Source: Faecalicatena faecalis
Lineage (GTDB): Bacteria > Bacillota > Clostridia > Lachnospirales > Lachnospiraceae
Reading direction: 5' to 3'
Length of the DNA stretch: 64,000 nt
Assembly (NCBI RefSeq): GCF_012524165.2
Contig: NZ_JABACJ020000003.1
Span: 62,001-126,000 of the forward strand
Shown here: in pieces, positions 1 through 8,842 of the stretch
How the letters are laid out: each line of letters begins with the position of its first letter
Numbering within the stretch: the stretch's first letter is position 1
Made by a program: the position numbers and the translations under genes
Notes under the pieces: generated by a model
Databases searched by the model: none
What the model saw: the letters and a program-made list of their open reading frames with translations, nothing else
What the model was told of the DNA's origin: nothing

Positions 1-71
1 AACCTGCAGATAAAACGGAGCCACTTACCCGTTCTTTCCATATTGATTCCAGGATAATCCTTTTCCAGCAT
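1..71 (-). CDS. XRE-family HTH regulator, N-terminal fragment (partial)
   Basis: The minus strand opens with an ATG at 69-71 preceded by GGGAGA about 7 bases upstream, and 23 codons run off the left edge of the window. The visible peptide starts MLEKDYPGINMERTGKWLR. The 'INM..TG..LR' pattern resembles the start of short helix-turn-helix (Cro/XRE-like) regulators that are common in Lachnospiraceae; this is family recall from very little sequence. The rest of the gene is outside the window, so the identity is tentative. Confidence 0.45.
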   Translation of the reverse strand, partial: MLEKDYPGINMERTGKWLRFICR

Positions 72-209
72 CTGATCATCTCCCTTTTATAAGAACTCGA
101 TTGTCTTAGCCGCATGTTTCCTGAATGTATCTTTGCTTTTATATTTTCATCATACCACACACTTCAAATATGAATCCACTATTTCCTTTGTCAAGCAGTT
201 TGTACCTCA

Positions 210-238
210 ATGACGCAGAAATCTTTTTCTTGTACAAT
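210..238 (+). promoter_or_regulatory. Putative promoter of the Uma2-family gene
   Basis: ATGACG (210-215) and TACAAT (233-238) are separated by 17 bases and sit about 30 bases ahead of the chosen ATG at 270. Each hexamer departs from consensus, so this is a moderate sigma-A candidate. Confidence 0.4.
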
Positions 239-269
239 AGAGAAAACGAATCTTATAAAGGAGAAAACT

Positions 270-899
270 ATGGATTCTATTCATTTTGAAGATATCCCAT
301 TCGAACAAATCGTGAATCAGGCTTCTGTGCCTGATTTTCCCATGGACCGTCAGGGAACATATACACGCGGGGAGCTCTCCTCCTTTCCTGCATATATGCA
401 CGTAGAGCTGGTCAACGGATACTTGATTACACCGCCTTTCGTCCCTTATATACACCAGTGCATCATCACTGAACTGCTATACCAATGGACGCAATATATA
501 AAGGAATACGAACTGCCGATCAAGGCAGTCACTGCTCCCTTTTATTTTTCCCGCAGAGCAGATGACAGAACCGTGCTGCTTCCTGACCTCGCCGTGGTCA
601 GACATCCAGGCAGCATCCTTTGTCCTGATATGAATGTACTGCCTTACTTTACGGTCGAGGTGACGACTCTCGGCACGAACTGTCTGGATCACATCGTAAA
701 AACAAGGATATACAAAGACTGGGGTATCAGAGAATATTGGATCATAAATCCCCAGTCTTCCTATATTGAAACACATCTTTTCCAAGACCCGGAACCGGAG
801 ATTATAGAGACCTATCCGTTTGGCGCCTGTATTCCTGTCCGTTCCAATGACGGCCTTTCTATCGATACGTCAGAGTTTCCAGTGGAACAGCATACATAA
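270..899 (+). CDS. Uma2 family endonuclease-like protein (DUF820)
   Basis: A 209-residue protein of the Uma2/DUF820 family, which has a PD-(D/E)XK restriction-endonuclease-like fold; the cellular role of the family is not established. The core is visible as PDLAVV near residue 130, followed by 'TVEV' and by KTRIYKDWGIREYWIINP, which corresponds to the conserved K..(x)Y...G..EYWI.DP block. I chose the ATG at 270 because it has an AAGGAG site 7-8 bases upstream; an earlier in-frame ATG at 210 has no ribosome binding site. It is a lone gene, convergent with the rhamnose genes and separated from them by a hairpin terminator. Confidence 0.8.
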   Translation: MDSIHFEDIPFEQIVNQASVPDFPMDRQGTYTRGELSSFPAYMHVELVNGYLITPPFVPYIHQCIITELLYQWTQYIKEYELPIKAVTAPFYFSRRADDRTVLLPDLAVVRHPGSILCPDMNVLPYFTVEVTTLGTNCLDHIVKTRIYKDWGIREYWIINPQSSYIETHLFQDPEPEIIETYPFGACIPVRSNDGLSIDTSEFPVEQHT

Positions 900-902
900 A
901 AA

Positions 903-948
903 CCGCCCCTTTCTACTCGATATCTATATATCTCGTAGTCCGGGGCGG
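903..948. terminator. Bidirectional hairpin terminator between Uma2 gene and rhaA
   Basis: CCGCCCC (903-909) pairs with GGGGCGG (942-948) between the convergent Uma2 and rhaA genes. A-rich sequence flanks the left arm (a T-run for minus-strand transcripts) and a short T-run follows on the plus strand. Confidence 0.6.
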
Positions 949-977
949 CTTCTTATCCTACTGAATAGCCGTATTTA

Positions 978-2240
978 TTATGCTCTCTTAGAGAGTACAT
1001 CTTCTTCATATTTTTCAATCTCTGAGAACCAGCCCTCTGCCGGAACGCCGCACTGTGCACAGTACTCTTCCCAGATATCACCGATTGGAAGTGTCTTACA
1101 CTGTTCCATAACTGCCATCTTCTTACTGAACTGGTTCGTATCCTGGAGCTCTTTGAGCAATGCACTTGGAGTACAGAGCGCATTCAGCAGAGCCTTCTGG
1201 AAGCTTCTGAATCCTGTTACCCATGCAGAAACACGGTTGATAGAAGCATCAAAGTAATCCAGAGCGATATAAGTACGTTCCAGTCCGCCCTCACATCGTA
1301 CGATCTCCTGTGCGATTTCTCTTGTCTCATCATCATACAGAACTACATGGTCAGAATCCCAACGAATCGGACGTGTTACATGAAGAGCGATCTCCGGGAA
1401 GAATGTCAAAAGTGCCGGAATCTTATCAGAAACGACCTCTGTCGGATGATAGTGTCCATTATCCATCAGCGGCAGACATTTGTCCACATTCATTGCAGCA
1501 TAGCTTAAGGCAAATTCTGCAGAACCAACTGTATAAGCCTCTACACCGATACCAAATACCTTAGATTCTACACATGGTTTTACCATCTTCGGATCATATG
1601 GCTCGGAAAGAATCTCATCAATTGACTCTTTGTAACGCATTCTTGGTCCCATACGGTCAGCCGGAATATCCTTGTATCCGTCACCTGTCCAGATATTCAT
1701 GACACAAGGAATCCCTGTCTGCTCTGCAAAGTAGCTAGAGATGCGGATGCAGGCTTTTCCATGCTCGATCCAGAATCTTCTTGTCTCTTCATCCGGGCTT
1801 GACAGAGTCAGTCCGTCTTTTACCTTGTCATGTGAGAAGAAAGTCGGGTTGAAGTCAAGTCCCATTCCTCTCTCTTTCGCAAAATCAACCCATTTCTGGA
1901 AGTGCTTTGGCTCTAATTTGTCACGGTCAACAAATTCGCCATCCTCAAAAATCGCATAACTTGCATGCACATTGATCTTCTTCATACCAGGCATCAGGCT
2001 CATTGCCTTGTCCATATCTGCAAGCAGTTCTTCTGGAGTTCTTGCTTTTCCCGGATAGTTTCCAGTTGTCTGAATTCCTCCTGTCAGAGGGCCGTCATGG
2101 TCAAATCCTGTTACATCATCTCCCTGCCAGCAGTGCAGAGATACCGGAACGCTTTTACATTTTTCAATTGCAGCGTCTGTATCCACACCTAATTTTGCAT
2201 AAATCTCTCTGGCTGATTCATATCTTTCTCTTGTTGTCAT
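978..2240 (-). CDS. rhaA: L-rhamnose isomerase
   Basis: L-rhamnose isomerase converts L-rhamnose to L-rhamnulose in the cytoplasm. The product is 420 residues, the normal family length. Recognisable parts are the N-terminal SLHCWQGDDVTGF segment, the metal-site GHYHPTE block (residues 262-268) and RWDSDHVV (293-300); H263, D295 and D297 fall at the expected Mn ligand positions. The start has an AAGGAGG site. It is the last gene after rhaB in the same direction, 51 bases downstream of the rhaB stop, and a copy of the interspersed GGGGTC repeat fills that gap. No rhamnulose-1-phosphate aldolase follows; the next feature is a terminator. Confidence 0.96.
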   Translation of the reverse strand: MTTRERYESAREIYAKLGVDTDAAIEKCKSVPVSLHCWQGDDVTGFDHDGPLTGGIQTTGNYPGKARTPEELLADMDKAMSLMPGMKKINVHASYAIFEDGEFVDRDKLEPKHFQKWVDFAKERGMGLDFNPTFFSHDKVKDGLTLSSPDEETRRFWIEHGKACIRISSYFAEQTGIPCVMNIWTGDGYKDIPADRMGPRMRYKESIDEILSEPYDPKMVKPCVESKVFGIGVEAYTVGSAEFALSYAAMNVDKCLPLMDNGHYHPTEVVSDKIPALLTFFPEIALHVTRPIRWDSDHVVLYDDETREIAQEIVRCEGGLERTYIALDYFDASINRVSAWVTGFRSFQKALLNALCTPSALLKELQDTNQFSKKMAVMEQCKTLPIGDIWEEYCAQCGVPAEGWFSEIEKYEEDVLSKRA

Positions 2241-2260
2241 GATAAATATCCTCCTTATTT

Positions 2261-2300
2261 CAAAGGGGTCTGCCCCCTTTGCTCTCTATTGTCAGAATTG
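2261..2300 (-). repeat. Interspersed GGGGTC palindromic repeat, copy A
   Basis: CAAAGGGGTCTGCCCCCTTT followed by GCTCTCTATT..TCAGAATTG. It shares this layout with copies at 7660-7711 and 17734-17800. It overlaps the stop codon of rhaB (2292-2294) and lies just ahead of the rhaA ribosome binding site. The inner part is an inverted repeat able to fold into a hairpin. Confidence 0.6.
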
Positions 2301-3707
2301 TTTTCCTTTTTCATCATAGTTCTTGATGTCAAAGGACTGGTTGATGCAGTTTCTTGCCTCTGGCAGGCTGGCAAATACGCCGTCATGCAACATCTGTACA
2401 GTGATGTTACCAATCGCAGTCGCCTCAGTCGGACCTGCTGATACCTTCTTACCGGTATATTTTGCCGTCAGCTCATTGAGATATCCGGCATTTGCGCCGC
2501 CTCCGATCACGTAGATGGTATCATATGTATTTCCTGTTGCTGCTTCAATCTCCTGCACGGTATCTCCATAGCATTTTGCAAGGCTGTTGTAGATCACTGC
2601 GGCAATCTCGCCTACTGTCTGCGGCACGGGCTGGTCTGTATTCCTACAGAATTCCTGTACTGCCTGAATCATGCTGTTCGGTGCAAGGAAGCAGTCATCA
2701 TTACAGTCTACGATAGATGTAATACTCTCCTTGGATGCCCTCTCACAGATCTCCCCAAAGGATAAGTCTTCGTCAAATTCCTTCTTTACAGATTGAATCA
2801 TCCATAATCCCATGATGTTCTTTAAGTAGCGGTAACGATGATCATATCCGCCTTCATTGGTAAAATTGGCCTTCATGCTTTCCATGGAGCATTCTGCTTC
2901 TTTTCTCTCGATGCCCATCAAAGACCATGTTCCTGAACTGATATAAATTGCATTATCATCATTAGTCGGAACTGCCAGAACTGCGGACCCTGTATCATGT
3001 GTTGCCGGAAGAACCACAGTACAGTCAAATCCAACTTCTTCCTGAATCGCCTTTGTAAAATTGCCAACAACTGTACCTGGCATCGAAACCGGCTGGAACA
3101 TCTTGGAATTATATCCCAGCATTTCAATCAATTCATAATCCCAGTCATTCGTCTTCGGATCAATCAGTTGACCTGTTGTTGCATTGGTATATTCCATCTT
3201 CTTGACACCAGTCAGCAGGAAATGGAAATAATCTGGAATCATCAGGATTGCCTCAGCCTGCTCTAGATACCCAGGATGCGTCTCTTTCACAGCCATAAGC
3301 TGATAAATCGTATTGAAGATCTGCTTCTGAATTCCAGTCCTTGCATACAGATCCTCCAGTGAAATCTTCTCATAGACCTTCTGGTCCATCCCATTCGTAC
3401 GGCTGTCGCGATACCCCACTGTGTCTCCAAGAATCTTGTCGTCTTTATCAAGCAGCACGTAATCCACACCCCAAGTGTCGATTGCCATAGAGACTGGAAT
3501 CTTACCGATTTCCTTACACTTCTTCAGACCGTTCTTAATCTCAGTGAACAGCCGCTCTACATCCCAGCATAAGGTACCGTCCTTATTATCCATCCCATTC
3601 GGGAAGCGGTATACTTCCTCAAGCTGCATTTTTCCGTCTTTCATAGAAGCGAGCATGTGGCGTCCGCTGGATGCCCCAATATCAACGGCCAAATAATACT
3701 TCTCCAT
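2292..3707 (-). CDS. rhaB: Rhamnulokinase (FGGY carbohydrate kinase)
   Basis: This kinase phosphorylates L-rhamnulose at C1 using ATP. It is a 471-residue FGGY-family protein with the N-terminal VDIGASSGR phosphate-binding strand, DTWGVDYVLLD near residue 80, a GTWSLMG motif in the middle and the C-terminal YVIGGGANAGYLNELTA nucleotide-binding segment. The start follows AAAGGAGG. It precedes rhaA in one transcription unit. A minus-strand TATAAT between 3708 and 3764, downstream of a hairpin terminator, may be its own promoter -10, but no good -35 is visible. Confidence 0.93.
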   Translation of the reverse strand: MEKYYLAVDIGASSGRHMLASMKDGKMQLEEVYRFPNGMDNKDGTLCWDVERLFTEIKNGLKKCKEIGKIPVSMAIDTWGVDYVLLDKDDKILGDTVGYRDSRTNGMDQKVYEKISLEDLYARTGIQKQIFNTIYQLMAVKETHPGYLEQAEAILMIPDYFHFLLTGVKKMEYTNATTGQLIDPKTNDWDYELIEMLGYNSKMFQPVSMPGTVVGNFTKAIQEEVGFDCTVVLPATHDTGSAVLAVPTNDDNAIYISSGTWSLMGIERKEAECSMESMKANFTNEGGYDHRYRYLKNIMGLWMIQSVKKEFDEDLSFGEICERASKESITSIVDCNDDCFLAPNSMIQAVQEFCRNTDQPVPQTVGEIAAVIYNSLAKCYGDTVQEIEAATGNTYDTIYVIGGGANAGYLNELTAKYTGKKVSAGPTEATAIGNITVQMLHDGVFASLPEARNCINQSFDIKNYDEKGKQF

Positions 3708-3763
3708 TTTGTGCCTCCTTTACATCTTTTCAAATCTACCTTTATTATAATTGTTGAAAGCCC

Positions 3764-3801
3764 ACAAAAAAAGGACGCTATTTATCTAAAATAGTGTCCT
3801 T
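3764..3801 (-). terminator. Rho-independent terminator after the epimerase gene
   Basis: On the minus strand AAGGACACTAT pairs with ATAGCGTCCTT and is followed by a run of seven T. It separates the epimerase transcript from rhaB-rhaA. Confidence 0.75.
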
Positions 3802-3874
3802 ATTTGCAGTTCACCCCGCACTTATTTTCTGCGGATATAGCTCTCGATTCTATCCCTATCCTCCAAAGACCGCC

Positions 3875-4744
3875 TTATCTTCCAAAAACATGCCTTAAGA
3901 AATTCACTGAATTCCTTGCATCGGCATCTAATCTCTCCTGATCGGCATCCGGGATCATCTCACGCCATATCTTAATATCACTTCCGATACCTCCCCCTGG
4001 CAGTACAAACGGCTCCATCACGACACTCCCGTCATAATGTACCCGATCCAATGCTTTTCCGATCTCGGCCCACGGGATATTCCCCTTACCAGGCACTCTT
4101 CTGTTATTTTCCCCCACATGAAAATGTCCCAGCTTGTCTCCTGCTGTCAGAATCGCATCGGGCATACTGTCCTCCTCTATGTTCATATGGAAGGTATCTA
4201 ACATGACCTTGACTGCAGGAGTCCCCACTTCCTCCACGAACTGCACGGCCTCCTTTGCGGTATTCAACAGATAGCCCTCGAACCTGTTCAATACCTCCAG
4301 ACAATAATCTACTCCACAGTCACCTGCAATCTCAGAAACAGTCCTTACATTTCTTACACTTCTCTCCCAATCTCCACGCTTATCAATCGGTCTGGAATAA
4401 TCTACCGGCCAGTAGGAATAGATTCCGCCACCCAGCGTATGGATATTGAGATATTCCAGCTTCTTAAGAATATCCGTGTAAAATTCAATCGCATGTTTTA
4501 CAACAGACTCATCCGCAGAACCCAAATTCTCCTCTGCTGCCGGCCCATACCCTGCTGTAAGGATCATATCATATTCCCTGGCTGCATCCTTGAACCGGTC
4601 CAGACCTGCCTTATCGATATTTTTCAGCGCTGCACAGGAAAGCTCCAGGATGTCAAATCCTAACTCCTTCGCTTTCTTAATATAACTGGCCTGATCTGCA
4701 TCCCATTCCTTCTCCCAATACGCAAAATAAATTCCATATTTCAT
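3875..4744 (-). CDS. D-allulose (D-psicose)/D-tagatose 3-epimerase family protein
   Basis: A 289-residue TIM-barrel sugar epimerase that strongly resembles characterised D-psicose/D-tagatose 3-epimerases. That family inverts C3 of free ketohexoses using a divalent metal. The signature residues are all present: E150 in EVLNRFE, D183 and H186 in MLDTFHMNIEED, H209 in GHFHVGENNRRVPGKG and E244 in VMEPF. Family enzymes use the equivalent Glu, Asp, His and Glu as metal ligands and the two Glu as the acid/base pair. The neighbours are a PHP phosphoesterase and an AraC regulator upstream, and rhamnose kinase and isomerase downstream. The natural substrate could be rhamnulose or another ketose; that part is inference. 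Confidence 0.88.
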   Translation of the reverse strand: MKYGIYFAYWEKEWDADQASYIKKAKELGFDILELSCAALKNIDKAGLDRFKDAAREYDMILTAGYGPAAEENLGSADESVVKHAIEFYTDILKKLEYLNIHTLGGGIYSYWPVDYSRPIDKRGDWERSVRNVRTVSEIAGDCGVDYCLEVLNRFEGYLLNTAKEAVQFVEEVGTPAVKVMLDTFHMNIEEDSMPDAILTAGDKLGHFHVGENNRRVPGKGNIPWAEIGKALDRVHYDGSVVMEPFVLPGGGIGSDIKIWREMIPDADQERLDADARNSVNFLRHVFGR

Positions 4745-4838
4745 CGCTTTTCCTCCCGAATCTTTCTCTTCTTTCCCAATCTAATGCTTTCTGGCTTCTC
4801 TCACAACTTTCTGCTTTGTTCCTGATTCCCTTTCAATT

Positions 4839-5798
4839 TCAGTCTAGGCAGCTATTCGAAATCCAATTTGCTGCTTCCTTGATAAGGTTAAAATAAGCCT
4901 CCGTAATCCCACACTCCCCTATCTCCCTCGGATTTGGGACTCCTTTTTTCTGATCTCCATGATAATCTGACCCGCCGGACATGATTTTTACTTTCTCTTC
5001 GTAATTCTCCCTGATATATGCTTCTACCTCTTCCTTTGTAAGTGACCCATCATAACTGGTCTTATCATAAGTGTAGCAAGCCTCTATCCCGTCCAATCCA
5101 ACCTCCACGAGTTCATCGATATAGCTTTTGCGATCCATCGTCCTGCCATCCTTCACGACCTGATCACTGATCAGGAATGGATGTGCGAGTATGGCAATTC
5201 CTCCAGTTCTGTGGACTTCCCTGATCACGTTCTTCGGATCCGGCTTCCGGCGTTTGATCTGGTATCTCTTGGTATTCTTCACCAACATCTTTGCCTCACC
5301 CCAACTATTCGCATATCCTTTCTGTGCCATCAGCTCAAAAATCATCTTCTTAAGCACATGTCTCTCCTCGATCGGCTGCCCGCTGTTAAAAAGGACCTCC
5401 TCCCAGGACATCTCCATCCCATTCTCACGAAGACGCTCCATCAGCTTTTTATACCCTTCCACTCTGGAAACAGCCACTTCATCCTCAAGCCCTTCAAACC
5501 ATGCATCCTTCCAGTCACATCCAAGGCAGATGATATGGACATCTTCCACCTCTGTATCACAGGAGATTTCTGTTCCCAGAAGCAGTGTGATTCCAAGAGA
5601 TGCTGCATATTCTGTCAAGCTTCCCAGTCTGCCATGCTCATCTGTATACCCATCCTTAGGCACAATATCATGATCCGTCAGTGCCAGTACCTTCACCCCG
5701 AGTCCTGCTGCCCGGCGAATCACTTCTTCGGGAGTATCCGCCCCATCGGAACGTGTAGTGTGAGTATGAAGGTCACATTCATAATTTGCCTGTATCAT
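4839..5798 (-). CDS. PHP-domain metal-dependent phosphoesterase
   Basis: A 319-residue PHP-domain protein, the family of phosphoesterases related to histidinol phosphatase and to the RNase AM/TrpH group. The opening DLHTHTTRSDG is the classic first metal motif. ALTDHD, LLGTEISCDTE, AHP and the final GGSDYHG supply the other His/Asp/Glu ligands. The start at 5798 (MIQANYECDLHTH) places the motif at the usual position; an upstream ATG at 5882 would add 28 unrelated residues. The neighbouring genes suggest a role in sugar-phosphate or nucleotide metabolism, but the substrate is unknown. Confidence 0.82.
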   Translation of the reverse strand: MIQANYECDLHTHTTRSDGADTPEEVIRRAAGLGVKVLALTDHDIVPKDGYTDEHGRLGSLTEYAASLGITLLLGTEISCDTEVEDVHIICLGCDWKDAWFEGLEDEVAVSRVEGYKKLMERLRENGMEMSWEEVLFNSGQPIEERHVLKKMIFELMAQKGYANSWGEAKMLVKNTKRYQIKRRKPDPKNVIREVHRTGGIAILAHPFLISDQVVKDGRTMDRKSYIDELVEVGLDGIEACYTYDKTSYDGSLTKEEVEAYIRENYEEKVKIMSGGSDYHGDQKKGVPNPREIGECGITEAYFNLIKEAANWISNSCLD

Positions 5799-5883
5799 TT
5801 TTCCACGATCCTTTCTTTCACTGCTCAATTTATATTCTGTATATATATGAAGAAAAAGCGAAGACCTCCCGTCCCCGCTCATC

Positions 5884-6843
5884 CTACAATTTTTCTCTGT
5901 ATTCCTTGGGGCTCATCCCATACTTTTCCTTAAACTTCCGGTAGAAATAACTGGTATTGTCATATCCGACCGACTCTATAATATCCAGGATGGGCAGTGT
6001 ACTGCTCCCCAAAAGATACAAAGCCTGATTCATCCGTTTTGCCTGTAGAAGTTCCTTATAAGTCTTGCCCGTCCTCTTCTTGATCTCCCGGCTGAGCCAG
6101 TATACATCATATCCCATCATGTCTGCCAGCTCGGAAAGGCTTCCGTTTTTATAATGCTCCTCCACATAGCTGAGCACCACCCCGGTCAGTTCCTTATCAA
6201 ACCCACTGCTTCCTGTCTCCATTTTATCCATATGATTCAGAAGCTGGAGCAGAAGAAGTCCCATCGTGATCTGATTACAGCTCCGTTTGTTGGAAATATC
6301 ATAAAAGATGGTCCAGACCATATTTTCCACCAAATTCTGGATGGGCAGGATATCTGCAACATGAAAATAAAGATAAGAGGTCGCATCATTTTTCCCGCAG
6401 AGCGAACCAACGAGGAATTCCTTAAGCAGATTATCCTCCTCCCCCATCATGGAGAATGCCATATTAAAGAACTCCGGCAGGATAATAAAGTTCACCGCAA
6501 TATCCCGCTCCTTTGCAGGCAGGATTTCCTGTACTGCATTCTGGTTCAGGAATAAAAGGTCCCCCTCCTCGAGAATCACCTGATCGCCGTCAATAATATG
6601 GCTGGTCGTGCCCTGGCACATATAGATGACTTCCACATAATTATGACGGTGTTTTGGAAAATGCACAAAACGAGTATGAGGCCTCACCTGAATCAGCTTA
6701 CCTCTTTTCAGAAGCTTCTCGCAGTCCACGATCAGCTCCTTTTTTTCCGTATACAGATGCGGGTCGATTCCTTCTCTTCCAGCTAAAATCTTTTGTTCTT
6801 CTTCCGTGATTACTGATAATTCCTTCAATAGTTCAGAATGCAT
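5884..6843 (-). CDS. AraC-family transcriptional regulator with N-terminal cupin
   Basis: A 319-residue regulator. The central N-terminal part is a cupin (FPKHRHNYVEVIYMCQG, then DGDQVILEEGDLLFLNQNA), which is the ligand-binding half of RhaS/AraC-like proteins. The C-terminal hundred residues hold two helix-turn-helix units ending GYDNTSYFYRKFKEKYGMSPKEYRE. It sits 8 bases after parA and 85 bases before the PHP gene. Its place upstream of the PHP, epimerase and rhamnose genes suggests that it controls them, but no operator was identified. Confidence 0.9.
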   Translation of the reverse strand: MHSELLKELSVITEEEQKILAGREGIDPHLYTEKKELIVDCEKLLKRGKLIQVRPHTRFVHFPKHRHNYVEVIYMCQGTTSHIIDGDQVILEEGDLLFLNQNAVQEILPAKERDIAVNFIILPEFFNMAFSMMGEEDNLLKEFLVGSLCGKNDATSYLYFHVADILPIQNLVENMVWTIFYDISNKRSCNQITMGLLLLQLLNHMDKMETGSSGFDKELTGVVLSYVEEHYKNGSLSELADMMGYDVYWLSREIKKRTGKTYKELLQAKRMNQALYLLGSSTLPILDIIESVGYDNTSYFYRKFKEKYGMSPKEYREKL

Positions 6844-6851
6844 CCACTCAC

Positions 6852-7637
6852 CTATTTCTCATCTGCGATTTCTTTTGCCAGTTCCATGTACTCCGCAGCA
6901 CTCCTGCTGCTCTTTTTGTATGCCATGATCGGTACATTATTATCCTGCGACCATTCAATCCCGCTGTCCACACGGATATATGTATCAAATACCTTCACAT
7001 TATCCAGTTGCTTTAATGACTCCAACGTCTGTTTGAAATAATTCTTTCTGGTATCCACCTTGGTGATCACAATGCCCCCCAATCGCAGGTCCGGGGTAAT
7101 CTGCTTTACTTCCTCAAGGAACTCAAACATATTCCCCAGGCCAAAAAGCCCCCATGGAGTCGATTCCACTGGGATGATCACCTCATCGGAAGCACATAGG
7201 ATGTTCATCACCCATCCTCCCAAAGTCGGCGGAGCGTCAATCAATATGTAATCGTATTCCCCGGATTCCCTGATTTTAGAAAGACATTTTCTCAGGATGA
7301 ACTCCCTCTGCCATTTCGTGAACAGCTCGTACTCAATAGAACTCATCAAGGTCGAGGAAGGAATCAGGTCCAGTCCTTCATATGGAGAATGCACAATATA
7401 CCCTGTCAGGTCGTCCTGTTTCTTAATCCCTTCATACAGATTCCTGTCTCCCTGCGCAAATGCAAGCACCTGGTCCTCATCAAAAAGTGACAGCGAAAGA
7501 TTCAACTGCATGTCCCCGTCAATCAAAAGAACTTTATTTCCAAGCTGCGTCAGTCCATAGCCCACATTCGAGCACGTGGTCGACTTCCCGCTGCCTCCTT
7601 TGTTATTCGCAAAACATATCACTTTCGTCTTTCTCAT
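6852..7637 (-). CDS. ParA/Soj-family ATPase, orphan
   Basis: A 261-residue P-loop ATPase of the ParA/MinD family with a deviant Walker A motif, NNKGGSGKST (residues 11-20), then DGDMQLNLS (A' motif) and YDYILIDAPPTLGG (Walker B). Such ATPases position plasmids, chromosomes or large protein assemblies. No parB gene, parS-like cluster or plasmid function is seen nearby. It is followed immediately by the AraC regulator. Function in this context is unknown; positioning of another cargo is possible. Confidence 0.85.
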   Translation of the reverse strand: MRKTKVICFANNKGGSGKSTTCSNVGYGLTQLGNKVLLIDGDMQLNLSLSLFDEDQVLAFAQGDRNLYEGIKKQDDLTGYIVHSPYEGLDLIPSSTLMSSIEYELFTKWQREFILRKCLSKIRESGEYDYILIDAPPTLGGWVMNILCASDEVIIPVESTPWGLFGLGNMFEFLEEVKQITPDLRLGGIVITKVDTRKNYFKQTLESLKQLDNVKVFDTYIRVDSGIEWSQDNNVPIMAYKKSSRSAAEYMELAKEIADEK

Positions 7638-7659
7638 CTCGTACCTCCTGGAGGTTTTT

Positions 7660-7711
7660 CAAAGGGGTCTGACCCTTTTGCTCTCCATATTCAGAATATT
7701 CTTAAGTTATA
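7660..7711 (-). repeat. Interspersed GGGGTC palindromic repeat, copy B
   Basis: CAAAGGGGTCTGACCCTTTT followed by GCTCTCCATATTCAGAATAT. It occupies most of the gap between the asparaginase stop and the parA start. It has the same orientation and order of parts as copies A and C. Confidence 0.65.
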
Positions 7712-7723
7712 CACAATTCATTT

Positions 7724-8734
7724 CTATCCGTTTACCATTATATCATGGTTGATCCTTCTGTAAAACTCTCTTTTCATCTCCTCATATCCGCTGTAAGGCC
7801 TTGCCATCAGCCACATCGCCTTTGTCAGAGTAGCTTCCAGAGTCATGTCATAAGTTTCCAGAAGGTCGAAATCCTGTTTTACCTTCTTCCCGACTTCGTA
7901 GACCATCATGTTGCTGCCCTCTTTTACGACCTGAGTCGCCACGATCGCCAGCTTCCCACGGGATTCCCAATCTTTCATGACTTCATAGAACTTATCTACC
8001 AGATATTCAGGTATTCCTCCAACACCAAAGCTCTCGATCACGATACATTGGTACTTTTCAAATACATAATCCAGGATATCAGGTCCAAGTCCCGGAACCA
8101 GCTTTAATACGTAAATACTATTGTTCATTTCATGAAAAAACTGAACATCGCCCTCATATTCCTCCGGCGGGATATACCGAATCACTTTCTGATCCTGTAC
8201 AACTGCCGGATAGGGAAAGTTGATGCTGGAAAAAGCATTGTAGCTCTTTGCCCGTTCCTTCTTGGCACGGGTACCGACGATGACCTTTCCATCAAATACA
8301 ATGTTGACATCCCTGGAACCATCATCCGCTGCATAGATAAAGCTGTCCAGAAGATTGATTCTGGCATCCGTATTCTCCACGTCGATCGGCTTCTGCGCTC
8401 CTGTGATCACGATCGGCTTTCTGGAATTCTGTATCATATAGGATAATGCCGCGGCTGTGTAGGCCAGCGTATCTGTTCCATGACACACTACGAACCCGTC
8501 ATAGTCCTCATAATGTTCCTCGATTGCTCTGCTCATCATGCTCCAGTGCTTTGGCGTCACATTGGTACTGTCCACATTGCACACCTGAATCGTGTGTACC
8601 TCACATACGTCTTTCACATCTGGGATATATCCGACCAGTTCCTTCGGCGTAATCGCAGGACTTAGTCCTTCATCCGTATGTTTGCACGCAATCGTACCGC
8701 CCGTTCCCAACATCAAAATTCGTTTCTTCATCAT
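7724..8734 (-). CDS. ansA: Type I (cytoplasmic) L-asparaginase
   Basis: The enzyme hydrolyses L-asparagine to aspartate and ammonia. The 336-residue product has no signal peptide, as expected for the cytoplasmic type. Catalytic features are the first threonine in LGTGGTIAC (T14) and the second triad H85-G-T87-D88-T89, with the lysine in VITGAQKP (K115). A GGGGG-type ribosome binding site precedes tandem ATG codons, so translation may begin one codon later. It stands between the HD hydrolase gene (108 bases upstream) and parA. Confidence 0.92.
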   Translation of the reverse strand: MMKKRILMLGTGGTIACKHTDEGLSPAITPKELVGYIPDVKDVCEVHTIQVCNVDSTNVTPKHWSMMSRAIEEHYEDYDGFVVCHGTDTLAYTAAALSYMIQNSRKPIVITGAQKPIDVENTDARINLLDSFIYAADDGSRDVNIVFDGKVIVGTRAKKERAKSYNAFSSINFPYPAVVQDQKVIRYIPPEEYEGDVQFFHEMNNSIYVLKLVPGLGPDILDYVFEKYQCIVIESFGVGGIPEYLVDKFYEVMKDWESRGKLAIVATQVVKEGSNMMVYEVGKKVKQDFDLLETYDMTLEATLTKAMWLMARPYSGYEEMKREFYRRINHDIMVNG

Positions 8735-8842
8735 AATCTGCCCCCAGATTCTATTATTTTATCAATGATATTTTTTATCTTTTAACTATTTGTATTTTAT
8801 GTGCCTCTGACAAACCTCTGTCCCTGTAATTTTTTGTTCTGA

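Noticed and set aside
5799..5882. Upstream ATG at 5882 as start of the PHP gene
   Set aside because: It adds 28 residues without family similarity before the DLHTHTTRSDG motif, and has no good ribosome site.
6852..7637. Plasmid or integrated-element partition locus
   Set aside because: No parB, replication or integrase gene, and no attachment repeats were seen around it.
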